From Acidimicrobiales bacterium (GTDB lineage: Bacteria; Actinomycetota; Acidimicrobiia; Acidimicrobiales; JAKAVM01), in NCBI GenBank assembly GCA_027452005.1, contig DAIDHF010000029.1:1-35050 (forward strand): a stretch of 35,050 bases of DNA. Direction: 5' to 3'. Shown one piece after another: positions 24,023 to 31,444 of the stretch. The position numbers and the translations under genes are program-made. The notes under the pieces were generated by a model. It searched no databases, had not been told where the DNA came from, and worked only from the letters and a program-made list of their open reading frames with translations. Within the stretch, counting starts at the first letter, position 1, and every line of letters begins with the position of its first letter.

Positions 24023-24727
24023 CTAGCTAACTTTTGACCTTTTCTTGAGTACTTCTGGATTGTTTGCCAGCTGCCACAGGTAGAGTGAAGCCACGGTTCG
24101 ATATGGAGACCACTTCATCGGGATGCTCATTAGATCGGCTGGCCTCGGAATATCATCTAGGTCGTAGAGAATCTGAAATCCCTTTCGAACACCAAAATCA
24201 TCAACCGGCCACACGTCAGCTCGGGCGAGAGTAAAAATCAAGAACATCTCGGCACTCCACTTGCCAATTCCCCTCACGGCAACTAGAGAGTCAATAACCT
24301 GCTGATTGACCATCTTCTTGGCCTGGGCCAGAGTTGGAATCTCCCCTTGGACTACCTTTGTCGATAGGTCAACTAGAGACATAATCTTTGACCTAGAAAG
24401 CCCTACCGATCGCAGTTCTTCCTCAGTGGTCTCCAATATTTCTTCAGGCTTTGGAAGGCGCTTTCCAGACCCGTAAAGTCCACACAATCGACCCTGAATA
24501 GATTGAGCCGCCTTACCATTTAGCTGTTGGTGAACAATGGCCTCACAGAGTGCCCCGAACACGTTCGAGTGACCGCGCAGTGGAACCTCAAGGTGTCCAA
24601 CTTGGGTAATAAGCTTGGCCATCTTGGCATCGGTCTTGGCGAGCACTTTTGCTGCTTTACCCATGGAGCCTGGAAGCAAGACATCTATTGAGTCATAACC
24701 CGGTGCAATGGTTTTAGTCACCGGCAT
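24023..24727 (-). CDS. alkA: DNA-3-methyladenine glycosylase, AlkA-like (HhH-GPD)
   Basis: This 234-residue base-excision repair enzyme removes alkylated bases from DNA. It has the HhH-GPD fold: 'FGALCEAIVHQQLNGKAAQSIQGRL' in the first helical part, the helix-hairpin-helix 'VAVRGIGKWSAEMFLIFTLAR' and the catalytic aspartate region 'VWPVDDFGVRKGF'. There is no iron-sulfur cluster cysteine loop, which fits AlkA rather than Nth/MutY. The ATG at 24727 is chosen; it overlaps the ogt 3' end by 14 bp. A TTG at 24739 and a GTG at 24721 are alternatives. The overlap implies co-translation with ogt as an alkylation-damage operon. Confidence 0.9.
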   Translation of the reverse strand: MPVTKTIAPGYDSIDVLLPGSMGKAAKVLAKTDAKMAKLITQVGHLEVPLRGHSNVFGALCEAIVHQQLNGKAAQSIQGRLCGLYGSGKRLPKPEEILETTEEELRSVGLSRSKIMSLVDLSTKVVQGEIPTLAQAKKMVNQQVIDSLVAVRGIGKWSAEMFLIFTLARADVWPVDDFGVRKGFQILYDLDDIPRPADLMSIPMKWSPYRTVASLYLWQLANNPEVLKKRSKVS

Positions 24728-25247
24728 AACTTTTTTCAAGTGTCAAGAGCTGTTGTTTGAACGCCTCTCCTCCCGCTCCGGAGTATTTGCCCAACTTACC
24801 CCCGGCTAGTATAACCCGATGGCAAGGAATTAGAACTGGGACTAAATTGGTCGCCATGGCCCGACCAACTGCCCGGGCGGCGTTAGGGTGACCGGCCAAC
24901 TTGGCTAGTTGGCCGTAGGAAATTGTATCCCCGCACTCGGTCTTTCTCAGGGCATGGTAAATGGCTTTCTCAAAGTCGCTTCTGTGATCAAAATCTAGGG
25001 GAATCTCGTCAAAACTAAAGGACTTACCTTCAAAGTAGCTAACCAACTGAGACCCACACTCCCGAGAGATCTCACATTCCTCCCAGGTAACGTGCCCAAG
25101 CTTGTTGGCCACCAGGGATTTTTGGACATCGCAGTTCTCATTGGGAAGCTCTAAGGCAATCACTCCACGAGTGCTCCAGGAAATTATGATGGACCCAATC
25201 TGGGTTTCTACCACGGAGGACCTAATGGGCGTCGGAGGCGCTTTCAT
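24714..25247 (-). CDS. ogt: Methylated-DNA-protein-cysteine methyltransferase
   Basis: This 177-residue suicide DNA-repair protein takes the methyl group from O6-methylguanine onto its active-site cysteine. The hallmark 'VLIPCHRVILAGGKLGKYSGG'-type segment is present, with the reactive Cys142 in PCHRV. The DNA-binding helix 'ISYGQLAKLAGHPNAARAVGRAMATN' carries the arginine finger. The ATG at 25247 is chosen; the frame stays open to 25331, but that would place the start within the ribosome-site region of the divergent gene at 25344. No Ada-type N-terminal domain is attached. Confidence 0.92.
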   Translation of the reverse strand: MKAPPTPIRSSVVETQIGSIIISWSTRGVIALELPNENCDVQKSLVANKLGHVTWEECEISRECGSQLVSYFEGKSFSFDEIPLDFDHRSDFEKAIYHALRKTECGDTISYGQLAKLAGHPNAARAVGRAMATNLVPVLIPCHRVILAGGKLGKYSGAGGEAFKQQLLTLEKSYAGD

Positions 25248-25333
25248 CTTGGGAGTATACCCGATGATAATGATTCCACATACTGGAAAGCACGTTGTAA
25301 TAAAATCTGGTAAAGTTCGAACACCACACACAT

Positions 25334-25339
25334 AGGAGG
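25334..25339 (+). promoter_or_regulatory. Shine-Dalgarno site for the small protein at 25344
   Basis: A perfect AGGAGG, 4 bp before the ATG at 25344. This supports the short gene being translated. Confidence 0.75.
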
Positions 25340-25343
25340 CAAA

Positions 25344-25637
25344 ATGGGACTACTGGACAAGATGAAAGATCAGGCTACGCAAGCCCTAGAGAAGGCCACT
25401 CAGGCTACGGTTGCAGGTCAGGCCAAACTCGATACGTTGGCCAACAAGAAAAGGATCGACGGTCTTCTTCGCCAGATCGGATTTGCAGTGTACCAAGATC
25501 AAACTGGAAAACAGGCGCTAGATACCGCACAAATTGAAGCCCTGGTTTCTCAGGTTTCCCAACTTGAGGCCTCAAGTGGAATCCAGGTCTCAGATAAACA
25601 TGAGACTGACGATGATAGTGGCGGCAATCTCGCCTAG
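25344..25637 (+). CDS. Small soluble conserved-looking protein
   Basis: This 97-residue protein begins 'MGLLDKMKDQATQALEKATQ'. It is helix-forming and rich in Ala, Gln, Lys and Asp, with a central 'LANKKRIDGLLRQIGFAVYQDQTGK' segment and a very acidic tail ('ETDDDSGG'). It has no signal peptide, membrane helix or cysteines. The layout matches small actinobacterial proteins of unknown function that start MGLLDK. A strong ribosome site supports expression. It is divergent from ogt-alkA and 31 bp upstream of the YhhN gene, so co-transcription with YhhN is likely. No function is assigned. Confidence 0.75.
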   Translation: MGLLDKMKDQATQALEKATQATVAGQAKLDTLANKKRIDGLLRQIGFAVYQDQTGKQALDTAQIEALVSQVSQLEASSGIQVSDKHETDDDSGGNLA

Positions 25638-25668
25638 TCCCGGTTAGGTCCTTGGGCCTTCCAATCCA

Positions 25669-26304
25669 TTGAATACTCAAAGCTACATCCTATTTTCCGT
25701 GGCTGGCCTAATGGCTATTGTCGACTGGTGGGCCGTTTTCTCTGAAAGGCTGGGGCTTGAGAGGATTGCCAAACCGGCAACGCTTGCCACTTTGACGGTT
25801 GGGGCGGCCTTGATCTATGGACCTAGGCCAACCGTCCAGGTGCTTGTCGTACTCGGACTAGCTTTTGGTCTACTTGGGGATATACTTTTACTCGGACCCA
25901 AGGAGAAGTTTCTTCAAGGACTGGCCAGCTTTTTGGTCGGCCACCTCGCCTACGTGGTTGCATTTGTGCTGATGGGTGCCCGTGGTGGACCTCTAATAGT
26001 TGGCCTAACAGCTACCGTGATCGGTCTGGCAAGTATCGGGACCAAGGTAGCTAGATCGGTCAAGGCCAATCACAAAAACTTGTTTATACCAGTCGTTGTC
26101 TATGAACTTGTAATAGCAATAATGGTCATAAGGGCCATTGGAACTACAAACCCATTTGCCATTTCTGGGTCATTGCTATTCGCCCTCTCAGATGGAATTT
26201 TGGCCTATAATAAGTTTGTGGCACCACTTCCAAGGGCACGGCTTATCGTCATAGTCTCATACCACCTCGGTCAGGCTGGCATTGCCCTTTCATTAGTCAG
26301 ATAA
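25669..26304 (+). CDS. YhhN/TMEM86 family membrane protein
   Basis: This 211-residue integral membrane protein has about eight helices. Family marks are 'PATLATLTVGAALIYG', 'LAFGLLGDILLLGPKEKFLQGLASFLVGHLAYVVAF', 'SGSLLFALSDGILAYNKF' and 'IVSYHLGQAGIALS', including the conserved acidic residues in GD and SD. Eukaryotic TMEM86B is a lysoplasmalogenase, so hydrolysis of lyso-ether lipids is a reasonable but untested idea here. Start is TTG at 25669, with no good ribosome site visible. The alpha/beta hydrolase starts 7 bp after its stop. Confidence 0.87.
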   Translation: MNTQSYILFSVAGLMAIVDWWAVFSERLGLERIAKPATLATLTVGAALIYGPRPTVQVLVVLGLAFGLLGDILLLGPKEKFLQGLASFLVGHLAYVVAFVLMGARGGPLIVGLTATVIGLASIGTKVARSVKANHKNLFIPVVVYELVIAIMVIRAIGTTNPFAISGSLLFALSDGILAYNKFVAPLPRARLIVIVSYHLGQAGIALSLVR

Positions 26305-26311
26305 CACATCT

Positions 26312-27232
26312 TTGTCACAGTCACTTTTCACACCACTCATCGACGCCCCAAACTGGTTCAAGAGCGCCCTGTCTATTGACTTTGAAGACCACCAGGTTGA
26401 GGTAGACGGAGCATCAATTCACTATCTTGCCTGGGGGCCAGTAAATAACAAAGGCCTCGTTCTGGTCCACGGTGGTGGAGCCCATGCACACTGGTGGACC
26501 CATATTGCTGGACTGTTCGCGTCAGACTTCCGAGTGATTGCCCTAGATCTGTCTGGGCATGGAGATAGCCAATACCGAGACAGGTATTCACTAGATGAGT
26601 GGACCCGTGAGGTCATTGGAGTGGCTTCACACGGTCAGATAAGAGGAAAGCCAGTTGTCGTGGGCCATTCCATGGGTGGGTTTGTTTCAATTGTCACAGC
26701 AGCAACTCACAGTGAATACATCTCAGGTCTCATTATCTGTGATTCGCCCGTAAACGTACCAGATCCCGAGATAGGCTCCTTCCAACTCAAAGAGGCCTTT
26801 GGGAAGCCGCGCACCTATCCAACGATCGAAGAAGCAGTCAAGCACTTTCGAACCGTCCCGGGTCAGGACAACTATCTAGACTACGTAATGGACCATGTAG
26901 CTCGCAGGTCTCTCAAGCAAGTGGACGGTGGTTGGCAGTGGAAGTTTGACCGAAGGATATTTGAGCAATTTGGAGTTGGTCTAAGAAGTGCCGCACTCCC
27001 CTACCTGTCAAAGGTTAGGTGCCGTGTTGCCCTATTGCGCTCGGAGTTCGGACTTGTCACAAAGGACATCGGTCGTTCAATGTACGAGGAGATGGGGCGG
27101 GTGGCGCCGGTTATCGAGTTGCCCATGGCTGGCCACCACGCCATGCTCGATGAACCGTTGGTCTTAGTTACTGCTATCCGAGCCCTCCTCGAAGACTGGG
27201 ATCACTCCGAACCGAAATATCTGTCTCACTAG
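26312..27232 (+). CDS. Alpha/beta hydrolase
   Basis: This 306-residue alpha/beta-hydrolase fold enzyme has the oxyanion-hole segment 'LVLVHGGGAHAHWW' (about 49-62), the nucleophile elbow 'VVVGHSMGGFVS' with Ser120, and the catalytic histidine in 'MAGHHAMLDEP' (His275 or His276). The acid residue is likely in the 'LLRSEFGLV' region. The 'RVIALDLSGHGDS' strand is standard. There is no signal peptide, so it acts in the cytoplasm on an unknown ester, amide or epoxide. Start is TTG at 26312, 7 bp after the YhhN gene, so the two are probably co-transcribed. The cap domain (about 150-225) is not diagnostic. Confidence 0.88.
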   Translation: MSQSLFTPLIDAPNWFKSALSIDFEDHQVEVDGASIHYLAWGPVNNKGLVLVHGGGAHAHWWTHIAGLFASDFRVIALDLSGHGDSQYRDRYSLDEWTREVIGVASHGQIRGKPVVVGHSMGGFVSIVTAATHSEYISGLIICDSPVNVPDPEIGSFQLKEAFGKPRTYPTIEEAVKHFRTVPGQDNYLDYVMDHVARRSLKQVDGGWQWKFDRRIFEQFGVGLRSAALPYLSKVRCRVALLRSEFGLVTKDIGRSMYEEMGRVAPVIELPMAGHHAMLDEPLVLVTAIRALLEDWDHSEPKYLSH

Positions 27233-27254
27233 ATTATTTCAAAGATCCTACAGT

Positions 27255-27328
27255 CGGGCTGCCGGGATTTGAACCCGGGACCTCTTGACCCCCAGTCAAG
27301 CGCGCTAACCAAGCTGCGCCACAGCCCG
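27255..27328 (-). tRNA. tRNA-Pro(GGG)
   Basis: The 74-nt minus-strand cloverleaf has acceptor stem CGGGCTG paired to CAGCCCG at the other end. The D-loop 'GGCGCAGCTTGGTTAGCGCGC' region, the anticodon arm CTTGA with loop CTGGGGG and TCAAG, and the T-arm with GGTTCGAATCC are all readable. The anticodon is GGG, reading proline codons CCC/CCU. No CCA is encoded after the acceptor stem. Confidence 0.95.
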
Positions 27329-27409
27329 TATTGCTGGCACTTTCACCAAGCCCCTCCAGCCTAGTTTGTTTTTAGTTCTTAGTTGAAATCCAGGTGCACT
27401 GCTTTGAGA

Positions 27410-27610
27410 TCAAAAATGAACATGACGAACCAACCAGTCGATACCTTGGCCAAGCCTATAGAGCAGATAGATTACCGTCCCGACCAATAGAACCTTGAAG
27501 TGCCAGGGAGTCTTGGCCTTTATAGCCAGGTCGGCCTGGCAGCCAGGACACTTGCCCTCTTCTAGTGCCTCGGGCTCTCGAAAAATCGCACATGTCTCAC
27601 ACCAGGGCAC
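27410..27610 (-). CDS. Small zinc-ribbon membrane protein
   Basis: This 66-residue protein has two CxxC pairs (Cys4/Cys7 in 'CETC', Cys21/Cys24 in 'CPGC') that form a likely zinc ribbon, followed by one membrane helix ('FKVLLVGTVIYLLYRLGQGI', about 38-57). A short C-terminal tail ends 'VRHVHF'. Start is GTG at 27610. The function is unknown; proteins of this plan are common small membrane adaptors. It lies 56 bp downstream of the phosphatase gene and may belong to the same transcript. Confidence 0.75.
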   Translation of the reverse strand: MPWCETCAIFREPEALEEGKCPGCQADLAIKAKTPWHFKVLLVGTVIYLLYRLGQGIDWLVRHVHF

Positions 27611-27666
27611 CTCCTAGATCTCCCTGACCCCTAATATCTCCAAGCTAAGTTCAGGAGAGTTCAGGC

Positions 27667-28809
27667 TTACTTCGTGCACTTGACGGCAACTATTGCTACA
27701 TCATCTAAGAAAGGTTCCTTGGAAAATCCGCGGGCACTTTCAACTAAGGTAGAACACAAAGCACTCACGTTCTGTCGGGGGTCTTTAGCTAAGATTGACG
27801 AAACACGATCTTCACCAAACATCTCATTCCCGGACCTTACCTCCACTAGACCGTCTGTATATAACAAGAGTAGGTCTCCCACTTCCATGGGAATCTCCCT
27901 GGAAAAGTAGTCAGCCCTTGGGTCCAAGGCCAAGATTGGCCCGGTTGACCTAAGTGGGCGGACAATTCCGGCGTGATACAACCATGCGGGAGGGTGCCCG
28001 GCTGAAGCAAAGCGCAGTGTCCCGGCACTTTGATCAAACACGACTAGACACATCGATACCATCTCTTCAATCCGATCAGGGGTTTGAACTTGGGAGAATA
28101 TCGCCCGATTCAGCTCAAATAGTACCTGCGCTGGATCCCTAAACTGCTTCATGTACACCCTCAGGAGGTTCTTGACCTGAAAAGCCGTTATGGCTGGATC
28201 TAACCCGTGGCCAGTAACATCCCCGATTGCAACTCCCAGACGGTGAGAGGAAATCTTGTAGATGTCAAAAAAGTCTCCCGCCATGGCCCCGGCACCGGGC
28301 TGATAAAATGTTGACACCTCAAAACCGTCTAGGTCGACAACCGAGTCAGGTGCAAGCCGGCTTGCCCAACGCTGAGGAGCTAGCTCATGTTGGTCGATCA
28401 CCTCTTGGGCTCGTTGCTCTACATGTCCTCGCTGTTCAAGGACAGAGGACTCCTTGGTACCCAGCCCTAAATGAAAGAGCCCGAGTAAAATAACTACTAT
28501 AGGAAGTCCAAGGAGCCACTGGGCACTCTGTCCGCCTACAAGTAAATACACGATGCATCCCACACACACAGATCCGGTCACGCCACAAAGATAAGCGGCA
28601 CGCAAAAAGGCAAACTTGGCTGCCATGACTTGGGTGTAGGCGGGATTGGTCCGAAAGAGCTTGCTAAAGGCCCAAGAGTTTTCCAATTCAAGCGACCTAA
28701 GAATTTTCCCCTGAGCCTTGGCAAGTCTGGCCGATAAGCGAACTTGAATAATGCCAAGTAGGGCACTAAAACATGCCAGGGCTAGGTCAAAAGATCTTGC
28801 AAGACTCAT
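27667..28809 (-). CDS. SpoIIE/RsbU-type PP2C phosphatase with N-terminal membrane domain
   Basis: This 380-residue protein has membrane helices in the first 115 residues ('LALACFSALLGIIQV', 'AYLCGVTGSVCVGCIVYLLVG', 'WLLGLPIVVILLGLFHLGLG'), then a linker and a C-terminal PP2C-like phosphatase domain. The metal-binding motifs are 'GAGAMAGDFFDIYKI', 'LGVAIGDVTGHGLDPA', 'LLLYTDGLVEVR' and 'FLDDVAIVAVK'. Such enzymes dephosphorylate anti-anti-sigma factors in partner-switching stress circuits. No antagonist or sigma factor is encoded nearby, so the partner is unknown. It starts 8 bp after the der stop, implying co-transcription. Confidence 0.9.
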   Translation of the reverse strand: MSLARSFDLALACFSALLGIIQVRLSARLAKAQGKILRSLELENSWAFSKLFRTNPAYTQVMAAKFAFLRAAYLCGVTGSVCVGCIVYLLVGGQSAQWLLGLPIVVILLGLFHLGLGTKESSVLEQRGHVEQRAQEVIDQHELAPQRWASRLAPDSVVDLDGFEVSTFYQPGAGAMAGDFFDIYKISSHRLGVAIGDVTGHGLDPAITAFQVKNLLRVYMKQFRDPAQVLFELNRAIFSQVQTPDRIEEMVSMCLVVFDQSAGTLRFASAGHPPAWLYHAGIVRPLRSTGPILALDPRADYFSREIPMEVGDLLLLYTDGLVEVRSGNEMFGEDRVSSILAKDPRQNVSALCSTLVESARGFSKEPFLDDVAIVAVKCTK

Positions 28810-28817
28810 CTATGGCC

Positions 28818-30197
28818 CTAACGTCGAACTCTAATCCTCAAGGGGGTAGGCCCGAAGCTTAGTTTTTCTCTAATAAAGTTCTCTAGGTATCGAATGTAGG
28901 TTCTCGGCAAGGGCTTGTTTGCAAAGATGATAAACGTTGGTGGGTCTATAGCGCCTTGAGTCGCGTACTTGATCGAAATACCGGCGGGTGGGCGGTGATG
29001 GGCAACGGCATCCTTGACCACCTTGTTGACCTGGGCCGTTGATATCCGAGTTTTGTATGCCTCAATCGAGTGACCTATGGCTGGCAAGACCTTATGAACA
29101 CCAAGTCCGGACAAGGCACTCACCTTGAGAATTGGTGCATAGGAGATAAATGCGAGGCGGTCACGTACATCTTCGAGCAGTTCGACACGCTTTTCTTTTG
29201 AAAGCGCCTCCCATTTGTTTAGTACCAATACAATTGGACTTCCGGCCAGGTCGATTCGCTCAACCAGGCGTTGGTCTTGATGGGTAACCCCACTCGTGGC
29301 ATCTATGACCATAAGCACGACATCACTGGAGTCTATTGCGTCAAAGGCCCGGACAAGTGAGTAGTACTCTGCCCCAATGGCCTCTTTAGCTCTCCTCCTA
29401 AGCCCGGCCGTATCGACAAAGACCAAGGTCCCAAGTTCGCACTCAACAACGGTGTCGATCGCGTCACGGGTAGTCCCAGGTTCATCGTGAACGACCGCCC
29501 GGTCCTCTCCAATAATCTTATTGAAAAGGGTTGATTTTCCCACGTTGGGCCGTCCGGCTATGGCTACTCGGGCCAAAATAGTCTCACCGTCAACACCTTT
29601 TATATCCTCTTGATCTCCCTTGGCTGGCCTATCATCAAGTTCCCGGGGTTCAAGGTGGTCAACTATCGCGTCGAGTAGGTCCCCAGTGGAACGTCCGTGA
29701 AGTGCCGACACCATCTGAATTTCGGCAATGCCTAACCTGGTGGCCTCCCAGCCGAAGGGTTCCTGGCGATCGGAGTCAATCTTGTTGACAACCAAGATCA
29801 CCTTGCGACTCGTCTTGCGAACCTTACCTATTACCGCCGAGTCTTCGTCGGTTACTCCAACTACTCCGTCGACGACGAATAGGACCAGTTCCGCCCCAAC
29901 TGCGGCTAACTCACTTTGGAAGGAGACCTTACCCTCCAAGGAGTCCCTGGCCGACTCCATCCATCCCCCGGTATCAACCAGGCAAAAGTCCTTCCCTCGC
30001 CATGAGGTCACCACTTCTTTTCGATCTCGTGTAACGCCTGCTACTGAATCAGTTACAGCAATTGACGACCCAGACAGGCGGTTGACCAGGGTGGACTTTC
30101 CAACGTTCGGCCGTCCAACAACCGCTACCGTTGGTAACCGGGCCTTGGAAGGGCGATGGGATGTTGATTTACGGGAATCTAGGCGCAAGGGTAGCAA
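28818..30197 (-). CDS. der: Ribosome-assembly GTPase Der (EngA)
   Basis: This 459-residue essential GTPase takes part in 50S subunit maturation. Two tandem G domains each carry a P-loop 'GRPNVGKST' (about 29-37 and 216-224). The G3 motifs are 'DTGGW' and 'DTAGL', and the G4 motifs are 'NKID' and 'NKWE'. The C-terminal KH-like domain ends 'LSFGPTPLRIRVRR'. The start is TTG at 30197 with about 22 residues before the first G domain; another start inside that tail cannot be excluded because no strong ribosome site is visible. It is divergent from ispH. Confidence 0.95.
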   Translation of the reverse strand: MLPLRLDSRKSTSHRPSKARLPTVAVVGRPNVGKSTLVNRLSGSSIAVTDSVAGVTRDRKEVVTSWRGKDFCLVDTGGWMESARDSLEGKVSFQSELAAVGAELVLFVVDGVVGVTDEDSAVIGKVRKTSRKVILVVNKIDSDRQEPFGWEATRLGIAEIQMVSALHGRSTGDLLDAIVDHLEPRELDDRPAKGDQEDIKGVDGETILARVAIAGRPNVGKSTLFNKIIGEDRAVVHDEPGTTRDAIDTVVECELGTLVFVDTAGLRRRAKEAIGAEYYSLVRAFDAIDSSDVVLMVIDATSGVTHQDQRLVERIDLAGSPIVLVLNKWEALSKEKRVELLEDVRDRLAFISYAPILKVSALSGLGVHKVLPAIGHSIEAYKTRISTAQVNKVVKDAVAHHRPPAGISIKYATQGAIDPPTFIIFANKPLPRTYIRYLENFIREKLSFGPTPLRIRVRR

Positions 30198-30297
30198 CTT
30201 TTCAGCGGGTAGAGAAAGCCGATGGCGGCCCGACTGGTAGTTTAGTATCTCTCGGGTCTACCTGGCTAAATCCGAGAATTCCATTAGACTTAGCCTG

Positions 30298-31392
30298 GTG
30301 GACGTAGACAAGGTTTACCTGGCCGAGCCACGGGGGTTTTGTGCCGGTGTTGAGATGGCTATCAAGGCGCTTGCCTGGATGGTCAACATGTTTGACCCCC
30401 CCGTTTACTGCTACCACGAGATCGTCCACAACCAGATCGTTGTAGACCGGTTTAAAGACCACGGGGTTATCTTCGTCGATGATATCGACCAAGTTCCACT
30501 CGGGTCTCCAATAATGCTTAGCGCCCACGGATCTGCTCCTGAAGTTGTCGAGATGGCCCGAAAGCGGGGCGGAGCTGTAGTAAACGCGGTGTGCCCGTTG
30601 GTTACCAAGGTACATCATGAGCTCAAGGTACGGGCCCAAAAGGGGTACACGGTTATCTACGTTGGACACAACGGACATGAAGAAGCAATTGGGACCATGG
30701 CGGTAGCACCACAGGCTGTCCGCCTCGTAGAGTACGAAGAAGACGTTGACAGCCTCGGACAGCTTGACGGCCCTTTGGCCCTGCTGGCCCAGACGACCCT
30801 TAGCCATGACGAGTGGTCTGGAGTAGTCGACAAGGTAAAGAGTACCTTCGGTGAACTGTGGATGCCTACCCGAGGTGACCTGTGTTTTGCAACCACCAAC
30901 CGGCAAGGGGCTCTCAAAGCAATTGCCCACTTGGCCGACACGGTTGTGGTGATCGGTTCGGCCAACTCATCTAATACAGTAGCCCTTGGCAAGGTAGCTA
31001 ATGGAGCCGGGACTAAACGAGTGATTAGAGTAAATAGCTCTCAGGAACTTCCCGAGGACATAGTGGGCACCGTGGCAGTAACCGCCGGTGCCTCAGCTCC
31101 AGAAGAGCTCGTTGAAGAGGTTCTAAAAGTTCTAAGTCCCAAACACGGGATAGAGGTAGTACGAAATACTGACGAAGACGAGTACTTTCCTCCTCCCCGG
31201 GAACTTCGAGAGTTAATCAAGTCTATTGAAGACCAGATCTTTCACGCCCAAGATAGGGACGATCTCCAAGCACAGCCTCATCTTCCGCCTCAGCTAAACC
31301 TTGAAAAGACCCGCTCATTGCTTGGAAGGCCCCAAGTGGACGATCGTCAAAAAAGTGCATCAGACGTCCTGGTTGAACTAGGCACCGACTAG
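30298..31392 (+). CDS. ispH: 4-hydroxy-3-methylbut-2-enyl diphosphate reductase
   Basis: This is the last enzyme of the MEP isoprenoid pathway, making IPP and DMAPP; it is an iron-sulfur protein. The three cluster cysteines are Cys15 ('RGFCAGVEMA'), Cys99 ('NAVCPLVTKVH') and Cys196 ('GDLCFATTNRQ'). Substrate-binding residues lie in 'HEIVHN', 'SAHGSAPEV', 'GHNGHEEAIGT' (proton-relay Glu) and 'SSNT'. At 364 residues it is longer than many homologues because of a C-terminal tail after about residue 310 that is probably disordered. Start is GTG at 30298. It supplies precursors for polyprenyl phosphate, which the AftD-type pathway needs as carrier. Confidence 0.95.
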   Translation: MDVDKVYLAEPRGFCAGVEMAIKALAWMVNMFDPPVYCYHEIVHNQIVVDRFKDHGVIFVDDIDQVPLGSPIMLSAHGSAPEVVEMARKRGGAVVNAVCPLVTKVHHELKVRAQKGYTVIYVGHNGHEEAIGTMAVAPQAVRLVEYEEDVDSLGQLDGPLALLAQTTLSHDEWSGVVDKVKSTFGELWMPTRGDLCFATTNRQGALKAIAHLADTVVVIGSANSSNTVALGKVANGAGTKRVIRVNSSQELPEDIVGTVAVTAGASAPEELVEEVLKVLSPKHGIEVVRNTDEDEYFPPPRELRELIKSIEDQIFHAQDRDDLQAQPHLPPQLNLEKTRSLLGRPQVDDRQKSASDVLVELGTD

Positions 31393-31444
31393 AACCAGAA
31401 TAAAGATTTCCGATGTCGACAAAGACGCTACCTACGGCTAGCTA

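Noticed and set aside
27329-27409. Possible terminator between the alpha/beta hydrolase gene and the zinc-ribbon gene
   Set aside because: GCTGG and CCAGC can pair but leave an 18-base loop and only a loose T-rich tail; too weak to call.
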